Assembly (NCBI GenBank): GCA_036841525.1
Contig: DAITVZ010000118.1
Location: forward strand, 1 to 8,972
Direction: 5' to 3'
Source: JAAYEA01 sp012689325
GTDB lineage: Bacteria > Chloroflexota > Anaerolineae > JAAYEA01
DNA length: 8,972 nt
Shown: piece by piece, positions 5,738 through 8,972 of the stretch
How positions within the stretch are numbered: the first letter of the stretch is position 1
How the letters are laid out: every line of letters starts with the position of its first letter
The notes under the pieces: model-generated
What the model was told of the DNA's origin: nothing
The model's input: only the letters and a program-made list of their open reading frames with translations
Databases searched by the model: none
Made by a program: the position numbers and the translations under genes

Positions 5738-6931
5738 ATGAAAATCACCGATGTCCGCCTGACCAAGGTCGAGGGCCAGTTCCCGCGCGCCCTCTCCACC
5801 AGCGTGGAGCGCCAGGTCGGCGCGCTGGACCTCTTTCCCGAGTACCGCGCCAGGGCCTATAGGGCGCCCAAGCCGGAAGAGCTGGGGGGCACCCGGCCCA
5901 TCTCGGGCGTCTATGTCCACGTGGATACCGACGAGGGGATCACCGGCCTCTTTGGCCCCATCATGGAGGCGCAGGGCTTCCTCATCGCCACCGGCCTGCG
6001 CCCCCACCTGCTAGGCCAGGACCCCATCGCCGTGGAGCACCTCTGGGACGTGATGGCCCGCCACGACCGCCATGCCCGCAAAGGCTACATGATGATGGCC
6101 ATTAGCGCCGTGGACCTGGCGCTGTGGGACATCCGCGGCAAGGCAGCCGGCCTGCCCGTCTATCGCCTGCTGGGCGGCCCGACCCGCGCGGCCGTCCCCG
6201 CCTATGCCAGCATGTTGGGCCACTCGCTGGAGCCGGACAAGGTGGCCGAGACCGCCCGCGAGTTCGTGCGCAAGGGCTACACGGCGCAAAAGTGGTTCTT
6301 CCGCTACGGCCCCGGCGACGGGCGCGAGGCCATCGCCCGCAACATGGAGCTGGTGCGCACCCTCCGCGAGGCGGTGGGCGACGGCATCGACCTCATGTTC
6401 GACGCCTGGCTCGGTTGGGACGTGCCCTTTTCCATCGAGATGGGCCGCCGCATGGCCCCCTATAACCCGCGTTGGCTGGAAGAGCCGGTGCAGCCCGACC
6501 ACATCGAGAGCTATGCCGAGATTCGCCGCGCCACCGGCATCCCCATCGCCGGCGGCGAGCACGAATACACCCGCTGGGGCTTCAAGACGCTGCTGGACGC
6601 CGAGGCCATCGATGTGATCCAGGCCGACCCTGATTGGACCGGCGGCCTCACCGAGATGCCCAAGATCTGCGCGCTGGCCTCCGCCTATGACAAGCAGGTC
6701 GTCCCCCACGGCCACTCGGTGGTCCCGGCGCTGCACCTCATCGCCGCCCAGTCGCCCGCCGTTTGCCCCATGCTGGAATACCTGGTGCTCGCCAACGAGA
6801 TGAAGCAGTGGTTCCACACGACCACCTACAAGCCCGAAAATGGCCTCGTCCGCCTGCCCACCGACCCGGGCCTGGGCGTTGCCCTGGATGAGTCCAAGAT
6901 CGTCTCGCAGCAAGAGCTGAACTGGGAGTAG
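5738..6931 (+). CDS. Enolase-superfamily acid-sugar dehydratase, L-rhamnonate dehydratase-like
   Basis: A 397-residue member of the mandelate racemase/muconate lactonizing enzyme group. The N-terminal capping domain (about 1-135) is followed by the barrel, with ISAVDLALWDIRGKAAGLP (122-140) typical. Likely Mg ligands are D222 (FDAW), E248 (LEEP) and E274 (GGEHE). H275 and a D297-H324 dyad (IQAD, VVPHG) match the arrangement of L-rhamnonate dehydratase, as does K185 followed by the GPGDG spacing. Such enzymes abstract the proton alpha to a carboxylate and eliminate water, giving 2-keto-3-deoxy sugar acids. The cap differs from E. coli RhmD as I recall it, so rhamnonate itself is not assured; other aldonates are possible. 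Start ATG 5738 has AAGGA (5726-5730) upstream, 15 nt after the oxidoreductase stop, so the two form an operon. The class is strong, the substrate inferred. Confidence 0.88.
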   Translation: MKITDVRLTKVEGQFPRALSTSVERQVGALDLFPEYRARAYRAPKPEELGGTRPISGVYVHVDTDEGITGLFGPIMEAQGFLIATGLRPHLLGQDPIAVEHLWDVMARHDRHARKGYMMMAISAVDLALWDIRGKAAGLPVYRLLGGPTRAAVPAYASMLGHSLEPDKVAETAREFVRKGYTAQKWFFRYGPGDGREAIARNMELVRTLREAVGDGIDLMFDAWLGWDVPFSIEMGRRMAPYNPRWLEEPVQPDHIESYAEIRRATGIPIAGGEHEYTRWGFKTLLDAEAIDVIQADPDWTGGLTEMPKICALASAYDKQVVPHGHSVVPALHLIAAQSPAVCPMLEYLVLANEMKQWFHTTTYKPENGLVRLPTDPGLGVALDESKIVSQQELNWE

Positions 6932-6976
6932 GAAGCCGCGCCCACCTGCCAGCGCAGCCGAAAGGAGGGCAACGCC

Positions 6977-8848
6977 ATGATCTGCAGAATTGGCTCCAGC
7001 TTGTGCCTGGCTCTGGCGCTGATCGTGACTGGGCTACCGGCCGCTACTGGGCCGGCAGCCGCTGCGGACCAGGAGACCTGGCGCGTCTATACCAACGGCA
7101 ACTATGTCAACGCCCTTTTGGCCCACGAGGGCAGCCTGTGGGTGGCCAGCCCCGGCGGCGTGGTGCGTTGGAATCTGGACGACGGCAGCTATATCAAGTA
7201 CACTACCCTGGATGGCCTCGCCAGCAACGAGGTCAACGACCTAGCCGTGGACGCCAGCGGCGCGCTTTGGTTCGCCACCGCCGGCGGGGCCAGCCGCTTC
7301 GATGGCGAGCAGTGGCGCACCTATACCACCGCCGACGGCCTGCCCAGCGGCTGGGTCACTTCGGTCGCCGTGGACACCCACGGGGCTGTGTGGTTCGGTA
7401 CCAGTCACGGCGCGACCCGCTTCGATGGCCAGACCTGGCGCACCTACAGCAAGCAGGATGGCTTGGCCGGCTATGAGGTCACGACCATCGCCGCCGACCT
7501 GGCCGGGGGCGTGTGGTGCGGCGGCAGCGGGGGATTGAGCCATTTCGATGGGCAGACCTGGCGCACCTACGACTGGCGGGCCAGCGGCCTATCAGATTAC
7601 TCGCCCGGCGACGTCTCGGCTCTCGCGGTGGACCACGCCGGCGCCGTCTGGATTGGTACCTGGGGATACGGCACGCGTTGCCTGGACGCCTGGGGCTGGC
7701 GCGCCTTCCGGGCCGGGGAGGGCAATCTGCCCGACGACTTTGTCCGGGACATCGCCGTGGATGCCGACGGCGTCGTGTGGTTCGGCACCTACGGCGGGGC
7801 GACCCGCTTCGATGGACAGACTTGGCGCACCTATACAGGCGCCGATGGCCTGGCCGCCATCTATGTGCGCGCCATCGCCCAGGACGCCGAGGGCGCCATG
7901 TGGTTCGGCTCCTGGGGCTACGGCGTCACCGGCTACGATGGCCAGTCCTGGCGCATCTGGGCCACACCGGACGGCTTGGCGCGCAACGTCGTCCTCTCCG
8001 TGGGGCAGAGCACCAACGGAGCGATGTGGTTCGGCACCCAAGGCGGCGGCGTGAGCCGTTTCAGCGGGCAAGAGTGGCGCACCTACAGCATCGCTGACGG
8101 CCTGGCCCACAACGAGGTCTATGCCATCGCCCCCGACACGAATGGAGCCACCTGGTTTGGCACCCATGAAGGGCTAAGCCGCCTCGTAGATTCCCCCGGT
8201 GGGCCACAGTGGAGCACGTTCCTGGCTGGCTCGGCGATACTCGCCATCGCCCAGGACGCCGCAGGAGCGATGTGGTTTGGCGCCACGCGCTTCGACGGCG
8301 CAACCTGGCGCACCTATGGCGCGGCCTATGGCCTGTCTGGCCAGGTCACTGCCCTCGCCCCGGGCGCCGACGGCACGATCTGGGCCGCCACCAATAAGGG
8401 GGCGTGCCGCTTCTACCCAGAACAGGAGAGGTGGCGCACCTACACCACCTCCGATGGCCTAGCGAGCAACTGGGTCAACGCCGTCGCCGTGGATGGCGAT
8501 GGCGTGGCCTGGTTCGGAACCAGCGGCGGCGGGGTCAGCCGCTTCGACGGGCAAACCTGGCGGACCTATACCACGGCGGACGGCTTGCCCAACAACAACG
8601 TCTGGGATATCGCCGTCGGCCACGATGGCACGTTGTGGGTCGGCACCGCGAGCGGGGTGAGTCGCCTGGATCGGTGGGGCTGGCACACCTATACTGCGGC
8701 GAACGGCCTGGCTGGTGGCGACGTCCGTGCCATCATGGTGGATGCAGTGGGAGACGTGTGGTTCGGCACCGCGGGCGGCGTAAGCGCTCTGACCCGAGTG
8801 GCGCCCGAGGCCAATTTGGTGCACCTTCCGCTGGCCTTGCGCCAATAG
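6977..8848 (+). CDS. Secreted protein of 14 two-component-regulator-propeller (Reg_prop-like) repeats
   Basis: A 623-residue exported protein. Residues 1-30 form a Sec signal peptide: R4, a hydrophobic core from about 7 to 20, and Ala-rich cleavage near AAA-DQ. The rest is 14 repeats of about 41-45 residues, each carrying WFGTxxG, then a G(A/V)xRFDGQ segment and WRTYxxxDGL, with the conserved Trp near 54, 98, 139, 180, 225, 268, 309, 351, 393, 433, 469, 512, 554 and 595. Fourteen blades suit two seven-bladed propellers, as in sensor ectodomains of hybrid two-component systems, but no Y_Y_Y domain, later transmembrane helix, kinase or DNA-binding domain follows. Instead it ends in ANLVHLPLALRQ. 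The start ATG 6977 has AAAGGAGG (6961-6968) 8 nt upstream. It lies 45 nt after the dehydratase gene and may share its transcript. A role in extracellular ligand binding is inferred; no enzymatic residues are apparent. Confidence 0.88.
   Translation: MICRIGSSLCLALALIVTGLPAATGPAAAADQETWRVYTNGNYVNALLAHEGSLWVASPGGVVRWNLDDGSYIKYTTLDGLASNEVNDLAVDASGALWFATAGGASRFDGEQWRTYTTADGLPSGWVTSVAVDTHGAVWFGTSHGATRFDGQTWRTYSKQDGLAGYEVTTIAADLAGGVWCGGSGGLSHFDGQTWRTYDWRASGLSDYSPGDVSALAVDHAGAVWIGTWGYGTRCLDAWGWRAFRAGEGNLPDDFVRDIAVDADGVVWFGTYGGATRFDGQTWRTYTGADGLAAIYVRAIAQDAEGAMWFGSWGYGVTGYDGQSWRIWATPDGLARNVVLSVGQSTNGAMWFGTQGGGVSRFSGQEWRTYSIADGLAHNEVYAIAPDTNGATWFGTHEGLSRLVDSPGGPQWSTFLAGSAILAIAQDAAGAMWFGATRFDGATWRTYGAAYGLSGQVTALAPGADGTIWAATNKGACRFYPEQERWRTYTTSDGLASNWVNAVAVDGDGVAWFGTSGGGVSRFDGQTWRTYTTADGLPNNNVWDIAVGHDGTLWVGTASGVSRLDRWGWHTYTAANGLAGGDVRAIMVDAVGDVWFGTAGGVSALTRVAPEANLVHLPLALRQ
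7124..8791 (+). repeat. Tandem coding repeats of the propeller blades, 14 units of about 123-135 bp
   Basis: The repeated unit is visible at DNA level, most clearly in the stretch coding for FDGQTWRTY: near-identical copies occur around 7421, 7544, 7808 and 8538, with scattered third-position differences. Units vary in length: the fifth and seventh carry an extra GYG after the WxGxW segment, and the tenth lacks about four residues between WFG and ATRF. All length changes keep frame. The divergence between units suggests old duplications rather than recent amplification. Confidence 0.8.
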
Positions 8849-8875
8849 GGTGCAGTGTAGAATCGCGGAGGCAAG

Positions 8876-8972
8876 ATGAGGCTCACCTACGAGCTCGGCG
8901 AATGGCTGGCCGACCAGCTGGAATCCATGCCCATGGACGTGCTGCGCAGCCTGGCGCCCGGCGCGGAGAACT
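8876..8972 (+). CDS. Unrecognised protein, first 32 codons only (cut by window edge)
   Basis: An open frame begins at ATG 8876 with GGAGG (8867-8871) 4 nt upstream, 27 nt after the propeller gene stop and on the same strand, and runs to the window edge without a stop. The visible residues start MRLTYELGEWLADQLESM and continue PMDVLRSLAPGAEN. They are mildly acidic, probably helical, with no signal peptide or recognisable motif. The strong ribosome site and tight spacing support a real gene; no function can be proposed. Confidence 0.6.
   Translation, partial: MRLTYELGEWLADQLESMPMDVLRSLAPGAEN

Noticed and set aside
4241..6007. A 588-codon open frame on the minus strand opposite the oxidoreductase and dehydratase genes
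   Set aside because: It spans two well-supported plus-strand genes, the promoter region and the intergenic gap. Its product is a Gly/Ala/His/Val-rich low-complexity sequence with no family motif, as expected from the complement of GC-rich coding DNA.
8270..8310. A frameshift or assembly error in the shortened tenth blade
   Set aside because: The missing piece is a multiple of three bases and the blade pattern resumes in the same frame on both sides, so it is a natural length variant.
7124..8791. Regularly spaced repeats that could suggest a CRISPR array or satellite
   Set aside because: The repeats are about 125 bp, diverged, always in frame, and code for propeller blades; there are no short identical repeats with unique spacers.
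8835..8863. A promoter before the last partial gene (TAGAAT at 8858-8863)
   Set aside because: No good -35 lies at a proper distance (TTGCGC at 15 bp matches three of six), and the transcript would start inside or after the ribosome site at 8867-8871.

Overview
The window is gene-dense, GC-rich bacterial chromosome with almost every base coding; the longest gap is the 131 bp between two divergent genes. The gene content and several sequence details suggest a MAG-like member of Chloroflexota, perhaps Anaerolineae. These details are a MurE with an AEDPRTE motif, an RsmD with an APPQY motif, a secreted propeller protein ending in LPLALRQ, and co-directional murE-rsmD-dnaX. This placement rests on recalled family resemblance, not on a search.

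Minus strand, read from about 4196 down to 1: an amidohydrolase_2 family enzyme with an intact metal site (3441-4196); a second protein of the same fold in which every expected metal ligand is replaced (2647-3420); murE (1106-2632); rsmD (457-1047); and the N-terminal 144 residues of dnaX, cut by the window edge (1-432). The first three are packed with gaps of 20 and 14 nt, so they look like one transcription unit starting at a good promoter at 4216-4244. A second good promoter (1066-1094) sits in the murE-rsmD gap and probably drives rsmD-dnaX.

Plus strand, from 4282 onward: an extended -10 promoter, a cytosolic FAD-dependent oxidoreductase with an unusual cysteine-rich segment (4328-5722), an enolase-superfamily sugar-acid dehydratase resembling L-rhamnonate dehydratase (5738-6931), a secreted 14-blade beta-propeller protein (6977-8848), and the first 32 codons of an unrecognised gene (8876 to the edge).

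The four metabolic genes around the divergent promoter region at 4197-4327 read as an oxidative sugar-acid module: an oxidoreductase, a lactonase-like hydrolase pair and an acid-sugar dehydratase. The substrate cannot be read from sequence. Beyond them lie housekeeping genes for peptidoglycan synthesis, 16S rRNA methylation and replication. The most interesting points are the catalytically stripped amidohydrolase beside its intact relative, the coupling of murE to that pair, the altered signature motifs in MurE and RsmD, the cysteine cluster in the oxidoreductase, and the stand-alone double propeller with a possible C-terminal tag. No RNA genes, mobile elements, CRISPR arrays or convincing terminators were seen.
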